DNA of 31,983 bases from NCBI GenBank assembly GCA_039028695.1, contig JBCCHN010000051.1:1-31983 (forward strand), given 5' to 3'. The notes under the pieces were generated by a model. It was not told the DNA's origin. It made no database searches and saw only the letters and a program-made list of their open reading frames with translations. Position numbers and translations under genes: made by a program. Each line of letters opens with the position of its first letter. Position 1 is the stretch's first letter. The DNA comes from JANQKX01 sp039028695. Its GTDB lineage: Bacteria > Pseudomonadota > Alphaproteobacteria > Kiloniellales > Kiloniellaceae. Shown here piece after piece: positions 7,618 to 15,636 of the stretch.

Positions 7618-9846
7618 TCACTTAGAAAATTTACGTAAAAACGAAATGACCCAAACAACACCAGCTGCTTGGACTTTTATCATACGGGCAAAAATATACT
7701 TTTCAAAATCAATGGCCTTCCTTTGAAATCCAACAAAGGTGTCAAACAACTTTTTCTGAAAGTTGTATACCTTAAAGGCGATTCCCGTGACACCTGGGTT
7801 TAGGTCCAGCTTGTGGGTCATTTGCGCCTGTGGAGCCCGATAACCCAGGGCATAACCCTGTCGCACTAAGTCTCTCAGGTGAGCCGGCACATTCGCCAGA
7901 TAGGCCTCAAAAACCTTCATACCACCGCGGTTCATGCTGAAATGATTGTTGCGCAACCGAACATCGGAAATTCGATACCAATAAAGAGCCTCTGGAACCA
8001 CCATTAACTTGTGACCCGCGAGTATGACGCGCGCAAAAAATTCTTGATCCTCCTGTCCGGCACCGAATTCCTCATGAAAGCCACCCAATGACTCGAATGT
8101 TTTCCGCCGTACCAGTGAATTTGAGTCCCCAAAAATATTAGACCACATTCCACCGCTAAGGTTCGCGCCGCAATAAATTCGGCGCAAGGATGGTTGGCGA
8201 TTTTTCGGCAAATGCTCGCCTACGAATACATCGCCAAAGCACGTCAGTACATCGGCCTCGGTTTTTTCGGCGGCTCCATAAAAAACCTCTAATTCATTGG
8301 GCTTGGCGATATTATCGTCGTCCATAAAAAAGAGGTACTTACTCTTGGCCGTACGTGCGCCTGTATTTCGGGCCGCACCCAGATAAGAGTTTTTTTGCCG
8401 AAATAGTTTCCATCCGCGCTCGCCGAGCCGGCTCTCTAGTTGATCAAGATAGGCAACAGTTTGCGCAGATTGGCTGCCATCATCAATGACATGCACCGTG
8501 AAATTCTGGAATGTCTGATTTTCTAGAGATTCAATCGCTTGATCCAGAAAGTGAGGACGCTCGTAGTGCACAAGGCATACCGTAATCTCACTGGCTTCAG
8601 AGCCTCCCGCACAGTCAGGCAGAGCAGAAGTATCTGGTTGATGATTCGTATTAACCGGGACGATCTCAGAATTGAAATTTATCCAGTCTTTTCGCCAATT
8701 GGCCAAATTCGAACGGGGCAAGAGATCCGGCACACCCTGGTCAAGCGTCCTTTCCAATTGATCAGCCATCTCTTGCGGCCGCTCGGATAGCAGGACCGAT
8801 TGGACGTCTTCATCTTGAAAATAATCTTTGTAACCGCTGTGCTCGCTCGCCAGCACTGGAACATTTTTTTCCCACAGGCGGAAAATGAGATCCGGAAAAT
8901 GATGGGCACTCGATGGAAAAACTGCGGCGGCCGCTAATCCAGCCAATTCTTCGGCAATTTCGTAGTCGGTTTTATCGCTCAGTAACCTAACCGGGTACGG
9001 CCAAAGCTTGGCCTGCCGCTTTATATAATCGAGTCCTGCATCCTCTTTTTGAGAGCCGTCTGAGAGGGCAAACAAAATGAGCGTGTCGCTTGGAATCTTA
9101 TCGGACAAACGTTTGATAGCGTTACAAAACAGCTGTACTCCATGCCGAAAGTCGAGCGTTCCGCAATAGCAGAGAGCTTGTACTCGATGTCTAATGTTTC
9201 CGATTCCAAAGTCCGGATGATCAGAAGGACTGCCAATCTCGTTACCGAAATATGGAAAATAGACCCTTCTCGACGCCTCAACTGCCCATTCTTCCTTATG
9301 CATCCAGTCCCAAAGTTGGCTTCCTGTTACCAAGACCCGATCTGCCATCTCCACGCACGATTTTTCCAGAAAAAGGGTCAAAAAATGATCGGGCGATTGG
9401 ATTATTTCTTGGTTGGCCTGGTGAGCCCACAAGGTCGGAAAATCACCATCGACACACAAAACCGTGTCGGAAAAGGCGAGCCCCTGAAACTTAGCAATTG
9501 TGCAATAAAAGGCAGCACCGCCCGCCAAGGAAAAATAGACAGTGTCGAACACTTCCAACTTCAGCCACTCATAAACCTTGTAAGCCCGGTACATGGGCTT
9601 TGGCGAGTTCGGATTGCCAATTTTTGGTTCGGGAAGGTCGACAATTCGCACCGACGGCGCCAAGCGATCCCGAAGGGTGTTCATCCCGCTCGAAAAAGCG
9701 CCGGAGTCATTTGGTAAACGCAGTACGGTAATATCAAAGCCATATGACACTAAGGTGCTGGACCGATTAACCAGTTTTGCCAACTCACGCTCACGTGTGG
9801 GCAAATCGTCTGTGACCGGCAAAACGAAACAAACTTGACCCGACAT
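7618..9846 (-). CDS. Bimodular glycosyltransferase: N-terminal GT-B (GT4-like) plus C-terminal GT2
   Basis: This 742-residue protein fuses two transferases. Residues ~1-395 look like a GT-B fold of GT4 type: an N-terminal half starting VCFVLPVTDDLP, then YCGTLDFRHGVQLF near residue 225 and a C-terminal half with FPDLIFRLWEKNVPVLAS. The exact GT family of this half is uncertain, because the usual E-x7-E motif is not obvious. After a polar linker, residues ~417-660 form a GT2 domain with VIDDGS, AARN, FFMDDDN (near 507) and GQEDQEFFAR. The C-terminal ~80 residues are basic and aromatic. Two linkages could be made in sequence by one polypeptide during chain assembly. The GT2 half is paralogous to the gene at the left edge. 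It is the first gene of the likely operon running into rfbCBDA. The ATG at 9846 is the first in frame. Confidence 0.88.
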   Translation of the reverse strand: MSGQVCFVLPVTDDLPTRERELAKLVNRSSTLVSYGFDITVLRLPNDSGAFSSGMNTLRDRLAPSVRIVDLPEPKIGNPNSPKPMYRAYKVYEWLKLEVFDTVYFSLAGGAAFYCTIAKFQGLAFSDTVLCVDGDFPTLWAHQANQEIIQSPDHFLTLFLEKSCVEMADRVLVTGSQLWDWMHKEEWAVEASRRVYFPYFGNEIGSPSDHPDFGIGNIRHRVQALCYCGTLDFRHGVQLFCNAIKRLSDKIPSDTLILFALSDGSQKEDAGLDYIKRQAKLWPYPVRLLSDKTDYEIAEELAGLAAAAVFPSSAHHFPDLIFRLWEKNVPVLASEHSGYKDYFQDEDVQSVLLSERPQEMADQLERTLDQGVPDLLPRSNLANWRKDWINFNSEIVPVNTNHQPDTSALPDCAGGSEASEITVCLVHYERPHFLDQAIESLENQTFQNFTVHVIDDGSQSAQTVAYLDQLESRLGERGWKLFRQKNSYLGAARNTGARTAKSKYLFFMDDDNIAKPNELEVFYGAAEKTEADVLTCFGDVFVGEHLPKNRQPSLRRIYCGANLSGGMWSNIFGDSNSLVRRKTFESLGGFHEEFGAGQEDQEFFARVILAGHKLMVVPEALYWYRISDVRLRNNHFSMNRGGMKVFEAYLANVPAHLRDLVRQGYALGYRAPQAQMTHKLDLNPGVTGIAFKVYNFQKKLFDTFVGFQRKAIDFEKYIFARMIKVQAAGVVWVISFLRKFSK

Positions 9847-10191
9847 TCTTTAAGATCACCCTATTTCATTATTCGAATACAGGCCGGTATTTGCTTATTT
9901 CCACTTTTTGTCGAAATAAAAGACAAATATAGCGAGGGTTCGTTCTTGAACGGAATCGTCCAGTCGATCGAATAAATTGGGGTAGACTTCTATCCAAGCG
10001 GCAATAACAAGGGATATATCAGTTCCATAGAATACCGACAAGCCAACACCCTTTCGCCATCTATTTGTCGTGTCGTCTAAATTCTGTGATAAATCTTAAC
10101 CGATTCAGAGAGTGAAGGGTTTTTTTGAGGCACACGAAGGCGAATAACGCTAAATCTCGAATCCAAATTTGCATTCAAGTATAACGATCAA
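9847..10191. other. Divergent AT-rich intergenic region
   Basis: These 345 bases separate the minus-strand GT-rfb operon from the plus-strand GT2 genes and are clearly more A/T-rich than the coding DNA around them. No coding sequence or RNA gene is recognisable. A short perfect inverted repeat CGTTC-TT-GAACG sits at about 9943-9954. A TATAAC lies only 12 bases before the ATG at 10192 with no fitting -35, so I do not call it a promoter. Both operons probably start transcription within this region. Confidence 0.4.
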
Positions 10192-11175
10192 ATGACCGAC
10201 GTTTGCATCATTATTGTAAACTATAACAGCGGAGATTTGCTGTCACAGTGTTTAAAGGCGGTGATGGCCCAAACCTATCAAGACTTTGAGGTTATTCTGG
10301 TAGACAACGCCTCCGAAGATAATTCGATTGAAAACCTCCCGAAGCTGCCAAAGAAGGTAGACCTTATCAAAAACAAGAAAAACTTGGGTTTTGCAGCCGC
10401 CAACAACATGGCAATCATGAGGACCTCTGCTCTTTGGGTCGTCACGCTTAACCCCGACACCTACCCCGAGAAAGAGTGGCTGGAGAAGCTAAGGGCAGCA
10501 ACCGGCCGGCATCCTGATGTCAACATGTTCGGTTCGACACAAGTTGAACCTGGAAAAGAAGGAATCTTGGATGGATATGGAGACTATTACCACATCTCGG
10601 GCGCCGTTTGGCGCGGCTTGAAGGGGCAGGTAGCCAAGGGACCGTTAGCGGAAGGTCAGTGCTTCGCACCTTGCGCCGCCGCTGCCCTTTACCGAACCGA
10701 TTTGCTGCGGCAAGTCGGAGGCTTTGACGAACGGTTTTTCTGCTATTGCGAAGACGTCGATCTCGCCTTCCGGCTCCGCCTGATTGGTCAATTGGCGGTG
10801 CAAGTTCCCGATGCAATCGTCAGCCATGTCGGCTCGGCCACCTCGGGCCGTTATAGTCGTTTTTCTGTTTATCATGGAGTCCGAAATAGGCTGTGGATGT
10901 ACGTCAAAAACATGCCAGGTATCCTATTTTGGCTATTTTTACCGGCCCACATTGGCCTTCAATTTGGCGCGTTGTTTCGTTCAGCCTTCCTCGGCACCCT
11001 CGGCCCAACCTGTTGCGGCTTACGCGATGGGATCGTCGATTTGTCAAAAGTTCTCAACGATAGAAAAAAAATTCAGAAGGAAAGAACCGCGAGCATATGT
11101 CAAATTGCTGCCGCACTGACTTGGTCACCTCTCAAGCTGTTAAATCGATCCGCTCCCATAAAACAGATAAAATAG
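10192..11175 (+). CDS. GT2 glycosyltransferase, WbbL/rhamnosyltransferase-like
   Basis: This 327-residue family 2 enzyme begins CIIIVNYNSGDLL, with VDNASEDNS at 38-46, the NLGFAAANN motif at 64-72 and the metal-binding NPD at 87-89 (TLNPDTYP). The NxGFAxxxN plus LNPD combination is typical of the WbbL/RfbF group, whose characterised members transfer L-rhamnose from dTDP-rhamnose. GGFDERFFCYCEDVDLAFR in the middle is the acceptor/base region. Near residues 240-265 a hydrophobic stretch (FWLFLPAHIGL) suggests membrane contact. With rfbCBDA divergently encoded, a rhamnosyltransferase role is plausible but not proven. It is followed after 15 bases by a second GT2 gene. Confidence 0.9.
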   Translation: MTDVCIIIVNYNSGDLLSQCLKAVMAQTYQDFEVILVDNASEDNSIENLPKLPKKVDLIKNKKNLGFAAANNMAIMRTSALWVVTLNPDTYPEKEWLEKLRAATGRHPDVNMFGSTQVEPGKEGILDGYGDYYHISGAVWRGLKGQVAKGPLAEGQCFAPCAAAALYRTDLLRQVGGFDERFFCYCEDVDLAFRLRLIGQLAVQVPDAIVSHVGSATSGRYSRFSVYHGVRNRLWMYVKNMPGILFWLFLPAHIGLQFGALFRSAFLGTLGPTCCGLRDGIVDLSKVLNDRKKIQKERTASICQIAAALTWSPLKLLNRSAPIKQIK

Positions 11176-11190
11176 TCAGTATTTTCGGGG

Positions 11191-12150
11191 GTGTATATTG
11201 ATTGCAGTACCCGCGCCACCCGGAATCAACAAATCATGGTTATCGGCGTAATGACCGCTTCCCAAAAAGCCTGCTTAGAAGGAGCGCCCTGTGTCAGCGC
11301 CATCGTTGTATCTTATTTCACGGGACCGGTTCTTTTTCGGGCGCTTGAGGCGCTGTTGCAGCAGTCCGAGCTGGGTGAAGCGGTGCTTGTGGACAATGGG
11401 AATCCGCCTGATGTCCTGGAGAGCCTGCACGATCGCGCTCAAACCGATGGGCGGCTTCGGGTGATTAGCGGCCACGGTAACGTAGGCTTTGCCGCAGGCT
11501 GTAACCTGGGTGCCACGGCGAGCTCTTTTCCCTACCTCTTGTTCCTCAACCCGGACTGCGAACTTGCGACCGACGCGCTGGGCCTCTTGGTGGATGCGGG
11601 TCAACGCCTTGACCCACCTTGGCTGCTCAGCGGACGCCTAACCAACCCGGACGGCAGCGAGCAGCGGGGCTCGCGCCGAGCCGACTTAACCCCCCGGACC
11701 ATGGTGGTGGAGGGCCTGCGGCTCGACCGTTTGATGCCCGGCCGCTTTGGCGATTGCCGGCTGAACCTGCACGAAGGCGCAGCTCAGGGCGCGCTAAGCC
11801 AGGTTCCGGTCATCAGCGGTGCCTGCATGTTTTTAAGCAAAAAAGACTTCGACCATATCGGCGGCTGGGACGAGGCCTTCTTTTTGCATGTTGAGGATAT
11901 TGACTTCTGCCGCCGATTCCGTGAAAGCGGTGGGCGAATTTATCACCTCTCTTCGGCCCTAATCCATCATCAAGGATCCAGCAGCCAAGCCCCTGCCGCT
12001 AAGGTTGAATGGCACAAAACCCAAGGATTTTTTAAGTATCTGAACAAGCACTTCTCGCAAGACTTGTCCTTTTTTTCGATGAGCTTGCTCAAGGCGATGA
12101 TAATGGCTCGGTTTTTTGTTAGATCAGTTTGGTTTTCCTTGAGGAAGTAG
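11191..12150 (+). CDS. GT2 glycosyltransferase, WbbL-like
   Basis: A second WbbL-type family 2 enzyme, up to 319 residues. Motifs are VSAIVVSYFTG at the start of the fold, VDNGNPPD (67-74), GNVGFAAGCNLGA (96-108), FLNPDC (118-123) with the metal-binding Asp, and GGWDEAFFLHVEDIDFCRR in the second half. The start is uncertain: GTG 11191 gives the longest frame, but ATG 11236 or ATG 11251 give N-termini closer to the family norm, and none has a strong ribosome-binding site. It lies 15 bases after the first GT2 gene, so the two are probably cotranscribed. It likely adds a 6-deoxyhexose or another sugar to the same glycan; specificity is unknown. Confidence 0.88.
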   Translation: MYIDCSTRATRNQQIMVIGVMTASQKACLEGAPCVSAIVVSYFTGPVLFRALEALLQQSELGEAVLVDNGNPPDVLESLHDRAQTDGRLRVISGHGNVGFAAGCNLGATASSFPYLLFLNPDCELATDALGLLVDAGQRLDPPWLLSGRLTNPDGSEQRGSRRADLTPRTMVVEGLRLDRLMPGRFGDCRLNLHEGAAQGALSQVPVISGACMFLSKKDFDHIGGWDEAFFLHVEDIDFCRRFRESGGRIYHLSSALIHHQGSSSQAPAAKVEWHKTQGFFKYLNKHFSQDLSFFSMSLLKAMIMARFFVRSVWFSLRK

Positions 12151-12409
12151 GAAAGGGTAAGGCCTCAACATTGGGTAAATACTCAATAGACGGCTCTTGC
12201 CCAGCGTTATTATTTGCCGGCTAATCTTTTATTGGAAAGATCAAATAACCTAAAAAAGAAATTTAGGCAAAAACCGAGGAATTCCGCCCTTGAAGAGGAT
12301 CGGCTCGATGGTATATAGCAAGCCATTCATCCAATTTTTTGGCGTCATAACTGAGGGCTGTAGGGGCCGCAGCGCGAAAATTGGAACCTAATAACAAGGG
12401 TGGGATCGG
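12151..12409. other. Intergenic leader before sqdB with two small AT-rich hairpins
   Basis: No gene is visible. Two perfect inverted repeats lie close together: ATCTTT-N6-AAAGAT (12224-12241) and CCTAAA-N7-TTTAGG (12249-12267). Neither is followed by a T-run on the plus strand, so they are not standard intrinsic terminators, though they could mark the 3' end of the upstream GT2 transcript. A promoter candidate follows at 12290-12317. Confidence 0.35.
12290..12317 (+). promoter_or_regulatory. Candidate sigma-70 promoter for sqdB
   Basis: TTGAAG (12290-12295) and TATATA (12312-12317) are separated by 16 bases, and a TG just before the -10 gives an extended -10 element. A transcript would start near 12324 and carry a leader of about 85 bases. 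Matches to consensus are 4 of 6 in each box, so this is only a candidate. Confidence 0.35.
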
Positions 12410-13594
12410 ATGAAGGTCGTAATCTTAGGCGGCGACGGGTTTTGCGGATGGCCGACCGCGTTGCATCTCTCAAACCGGGGGCATGAGATAATCATCGTCG
12501 ACAATCTGTCGCGCCGCAAAATTGACATTGAGCTTGAGGTGGACTCGCTAACACCCATTGCTCCCATGAGCGTACGCCTGGCAGCCTGGAAGGAAAAGAC
12601 CGGACAGGATATCCGCTATGAAAACTTCGACCTGGCAGAAAACTACGTCCGCTTCCTGGACTTGCTAAAGGAAGAAGAACCCGATGCCGTGGTTCACTTC
12701 GCCGAACAGCGCGCGGCACCCTATTCCATGAAGTCTTCTTACCACAAACGCTATACGGTAAGTAACAACCTGAACGCCACCAACAATGTCCTGGCGGCCA
12801 TCGTGGAAAGCAAACAGGACGTTCACCTGGTTCACTTGGGCACCATGGGCGTATATGGCTATGGCACCGCGGGCATGAAAATTCCGGAAGGCTACCTGCC
12901 CATCAAGGTGGAAACCGAAGATGGCCGGCTGATCGAAACGGAAATTCTGTATCCGGCCAACCCGGGCAGTATCTATCACATGACCAAGACACAAGATCAG
13001 CTGCTCTTTGCCTTTTACAACAAGAACGACGGCCTGCGGATCACCGATCTGCACCAAGGCATCGTGTGGGGCACCCAAACCGCCGAAACCAAGCTGGACG
13101 AGCGTCTGATCAACCGCTTCGACTACGACGGCGACTACGGCACCGTCTTGAACCGCTTTTTGATGCAGGCCGCCGTAGGCTATCCTTTGACCGTGCACGG
13201 CAGCGGCGGGCAAACCCGCGCCTTCATTCATATCCAAGACACGGTGCGCTGCATTGAGCTGGCCATCACCAACATGGTGCAAAATGGCGAACGGGTCCGC
13301 ATTCTCAACCAAATGACCGAGACCTACCGAGTCAGCGAGCTGGCTGAGATGGTGGCAAAGAAAATGAACGCGGAAATTCAAAACGTGCCCAATCCGCGCA
13401 ACGAGGCCGACAGCAATGACCTCTTTGTAGAGAATAGGGGACTGATCGGCCTTGGGCTCGATCCCATCACCCTCGAAGACGGCTTGTTGGAAGAGGCACG
13501 CGACATCGCGAAAAAGTATGCCCACCGGTGCGACCGTACCAAGATCCCCTGCATTTCCTATTGGAATGAAGACCGGGAATCGGAAAAGGGCTAG
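12410..13594 (+). CDS. sqdB: UDP-sulfoquinovose synthase
   Basis: This 394-residue extended SDR matches the SQD1/SqdB family along its length. The family joins sulfite to UDP-glucose to make UDP-sulfoquinovose, using tightly bound NAD. Visible signatures are GGDGFCGWPTALHLS (7-21), the RRKID segment (35-39), FAEQRAAPYSM (97-107), HLGTMGVYGYG (142-152, with T145), the catalytic pair Y189/K193 in SIYHMTK, HQGIVWGTQT (215-224), NRFDYDGDYGTVLNRF (235-250) and GQTRAFIHIQD (267-277). GGGTGGGATCGG before the ATG supplies a ribosome-binding site. The sulfolipid synthases that usually accompany sqdB (sqdC, sqdD or sqdX) are not in the window; its neighbours are glycan genes. The product may feed a surface glycan instead of, or as well as, sulfolipid. 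Confidence 0.95.
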   Translation: MKVVILGGDGFCGWPTALHLSNRGHEIIIVDNLSRRKIDIELEVDSLTPIAPMSVRLAAWKEKTGQDIRYENFDLAENYVRFLDLLKEEEPDAVVHFAEQRAAPYSMKSSYHKRYTVSNNLNATNNVLAAIVESKQDVHLVHLGTMGVYGYGTAGMKIPEGYLPIKVETEDGRLIETEILYPANPGSIYHMTKTQDQLLFAFYNKNDGLRITDLHQGIVWGTQTAETKLDERLINRFDYDGDYGTVLNRFLMQAAVGYPLTVHGSGGQTRAFIHIQDTVRCIELAITNMVQNGERVRILNQMTETYRVSELAEMVAKKMNAEIQNVPNPRNEADSNDLFVENRGLIGLGLDPITLEDGLLEEARDIAKKYAHRCDRTKIPCISYWNEDRESEKG

Positions 13595-13630
13595 GCCTCA
13601 AAAAACCTTCTTAAGACGAGAGTTGACGGG

Positions 13631-14566
13631 ATGCGGAATCTTCTTGTCACCGGCGGCTGTGGCTTTGTCGGCTCCAACTTGATCCCCCTGTTGCTGGAAA
13701 CCGGTGGCTATCGGATTCGGGTACTGGACAATGAATCTTTGGGCAAACGCTCCTTTCTGGGCGACTGCGACATCGACTTTATTCATGGCGACCTGCGCGA
13801 CCGGGATAGCGTTCGCACTGCCGTTGCCGGCATGGATGCGGTGGTCCATCTAGCGGCCGATACCCGCGTCATGGATTCCATCGAAAATCCCGAATACAAT
13901 TTCCAGGTCAATGTCATCGGGACCTTTAACCTGCTGATGGCAATGCGCGAGGCCGGGGTCACCCGCCTGGTAAACGCCTCCACCGGTGGTGCCATTTTGG
14001 GTGAGGTCGAGCCGCCGGTACACGAGGGTATGGTCCCTCACCCCATCGCGCCGTACGGCGCAGCCAAGCTAGCCGTCGAGGGTTATGCCTCTGCATTTGC
14101 TGGTGCTTATGGCATGAAAGCCGTATCTTTGCGGTTTTCCAATGTTTATGGCCCCCGCTCCTTCCACAAAGGCAGCGTGGTCGCAGCCTTTTTCAAACGA
14201 ATTTTGCGAGGCCAGCCTCTAATCGTATATGGTGACGGATCCCAGCAGCGAGACTATGTCTACGTGGACGATCTTTGTGACGGCATCCGCCGAGGTATTG
14301 AGGGGGACGCCAATGGGATTTACCAGCTGGGTACGGGTATCCCCAGCTCCATCAACCAGCTGATCGAAGCGATGCGAGGCACCGTGGGCGATGCTCACCC
14401 CATCGAAGTCCACTATGAGGACTTCCGGGCCGGTGAGATTTTGCATACCTACTGCGACATCACCCAAGCGCGCGGCGAACTGGGCTATGACCCGACCACT
14501 TCGTTGGAAGAGGGCTTAAAGCCTGTTTGGCAATGGTTCCTGGATAACGCCGCGCTTTATAGCTAG
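13631..14566 (+). CDS. Extended SDR nucleotide-sugar epimerase/dehydratase
   Basis: A 311-residue NAD-dependent sugar-nucleotide enzyme of the GalE/WbpP-like extended SDR group. The cofactor motif GGCGFVG is at 8-14, the catalytic Ser/Thr at 117-118 (NASTGGA), the Tyr/Lys pair at Y142/K146 (PYGAAK), followed by RFSNVYGPR and a QQRDYVYVDDL segment typical of UDP-glucose/UDP-N-acetylglucosamine 4-epimerases. Which sugar it acts on cannot be told from sequence. It sits 36 bases after sqdB in the same direction, so it probably shares its transcript and could prepare another UDP-sugar for the same glycan. Its stop overlaps that of the convergent gene at CTAG (14563-14566). Confidence 0.88.
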   Translation: MRNLLVTGGCGFVGSNLIPLLLETGGYRIRVLDNESLGKRSFLGDCDIDFIHGDLRDRDSVRTAVAGMDAVVHLAADTRVMDSIENPEYNFQVNVIGTFNLLMAMREAGVTRLVNASTGGAILGEVEPPVHEGMVPHPIAPYGAAKLAVEGYASAFAGAYGMKAVSLRFSNVYGPRSFHKGSVVAAFFKRILRGQPLIVYGDGSQQRDYVYVDDLCDGIRRGIEGDANGIYQLGTGIPSSINQLIEAMRGTVGDAHPIEVHYEDFRAGEILHTYCDITQARGELGYDPTTSLEEGLKPVWQWFLDNAALYS

Positions 14567-15420
14567 CAGCGCATCAACGCTTCGGGCAATTCCGGCTGAA
14601 AGGGCCGCGGCCGATGGTTCAAGATCCGGCGCGCGTCTTGATCGTCAAAGACTAAATCCTCATTCATACGCTGGGCTAGGCCCGGCGAATAGCTCGAGGC
14701 GCCAACCCGTGCTCCTATTGCCAACACTGCGGACAGGAACCAGGTGGGAACATGGATCTGGCGCGGCGCCTCGCCCATGGCCTGAGCCACTCGCGTCACC
14801 ATTTCCCGGTAGCGCAGCGTCTCTCCACCAGCCAAGTTAAAGGTTCTGTTATAGGCCGCCTCGTTGCCATAAGCAGCCAAAGCCGCCAAAGCCAGATCTT
14901 CTGCATGTACCGGTTGGCGGAGTCCATTTGCCGCACCAGCCAAGGGAAAGAATCTGAGCTTTCCATAGACTTTGGCAATAGCTGAGATATTTTGGTCTCG
15001 GCCCGCCCCATAAATCAGCGTTGGCCGCAACAGGGTCCAGGGTATCCCCACCGCTTCGCAAAAGCGGGTCAGAGTCCCCTCGCCCCGCCGCAGGCGTGCC
15101 ACAAGGCGACGTTCATGAGGATCATCACTCCCCGCCTTGGTCTCGACGCTCGTCGAGCTGAATGCGATGATCTGTCGGCAATCCTTTATACTGTCCAACG
15201 CCCCTTCCAGTACCCAAAGGGGCGCCAAGGATATGACACAAGAGCCGGCCGGCGCGCGCCAAGGACCCGGCTCTGACAGGTTGACCTGTTGCCAGTCAAT
15301 CGCGCCTTTCTCTTCGATAGGCTCCCTTTTTTTTCGGGAAAGGGCTTGAACGGCGAGCTCTTCCGAAGCCAATCGCGCCAGCAAAAAGGGGCCGATCAAG
15401 GAACTGGCCCCTAAAACCAC
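14563..15420 (-). CDS. Atypical SDR (NAD-dependent epimerase/dehydratase family)
   Basis: This 285-residue protein begins with a nucleotide-binding turn VLGASSLIGPFLL and keeps the Rossmann pattern, with SFSSTSVETK-like strand ends (IAFSSTSVETK near 103), TLLRPTLIYGAG near 160 and an HAEDLA segment near 190. The classical YxxxK pair is not in its usual place, as in atypical SDRs that act as reductases, sugar-nucleotide enzymes or NADH-binding proteins. I cannot name a substrate. The start is GTG 15420, with no in-frame ATG upstream. It is transcribed away from the UDP-sugar dehydrogenase gene and converges on the sqdB pair. Confidence 0.8.
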   Translation of the reverse strand: MVLGASSLIGPFLLARLASEELAVQALSRKKREPIEEKGAIDWQQVNLSEPGPWRAPAGSCVISLAPLWVLEGALDSIKDCRQIIAFSSTSVETKAGSDDPHERRLVARLRRGEGTLTRFCEAVGIPWTLLRPTLIYGAGRDQNISAIAKVYGKLRFFPLAGAANGLRQPVHAEDLALAALAAYGNEAAYNRTFNLAGGETLRYREMVTRVAQAMGEAPRQIHVPTWFLSAVLAIGARVGASSYSPGLAQRMNEDLVFDDQDARRILNHRPRPFQPELPEALMRC

Positions 15421-15569
15421 AAAACTCGCCGCCGAATCCGTTATGATTTTTCTCCCACACCGCTCCTTCGCCGAAGGTTACCCCTCTGCGTCTCATAAAG
15501 ACCAGCTAATTTGCGCCTGAGAGACCCTGGAAACGCTTTGTTCTTGTCCCCATCGGGCCGCCTCGGGCA

Positions 15570-15575
15570 TATAAT
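15570..15575 (+). promoter_or_regulatory. Candidate -10 box (TATAAT) before the UDP-sugar dehydrogenase
   Basis: A perfect TATAAT lies in the divergent gap. No good -35 box is found at 16-18 bases; the nearest TTGTCC (15544-15549) is 20 bases away. If used, transcription would begin near 15582, which excludes an ATG at 15580 as start codon and supports ATG 15637 for the downstream gene. Confidence 0.3.
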
Positions 15576-15636
15576 CTGAATGCTATTTCGGGGATTTAGC
15601 ACTTTAAACATTAGCCCCAGGGAATGTTTGACAAAG

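Noticed and set aside
12665..13525. 286-codon open frame antisense to sqdB
   Set aside because: The plus strand is unmistakably SqdB with all family motifs; the antisense frame has a His/Val/Gln-rich composition typical of a shadow and no family signature.
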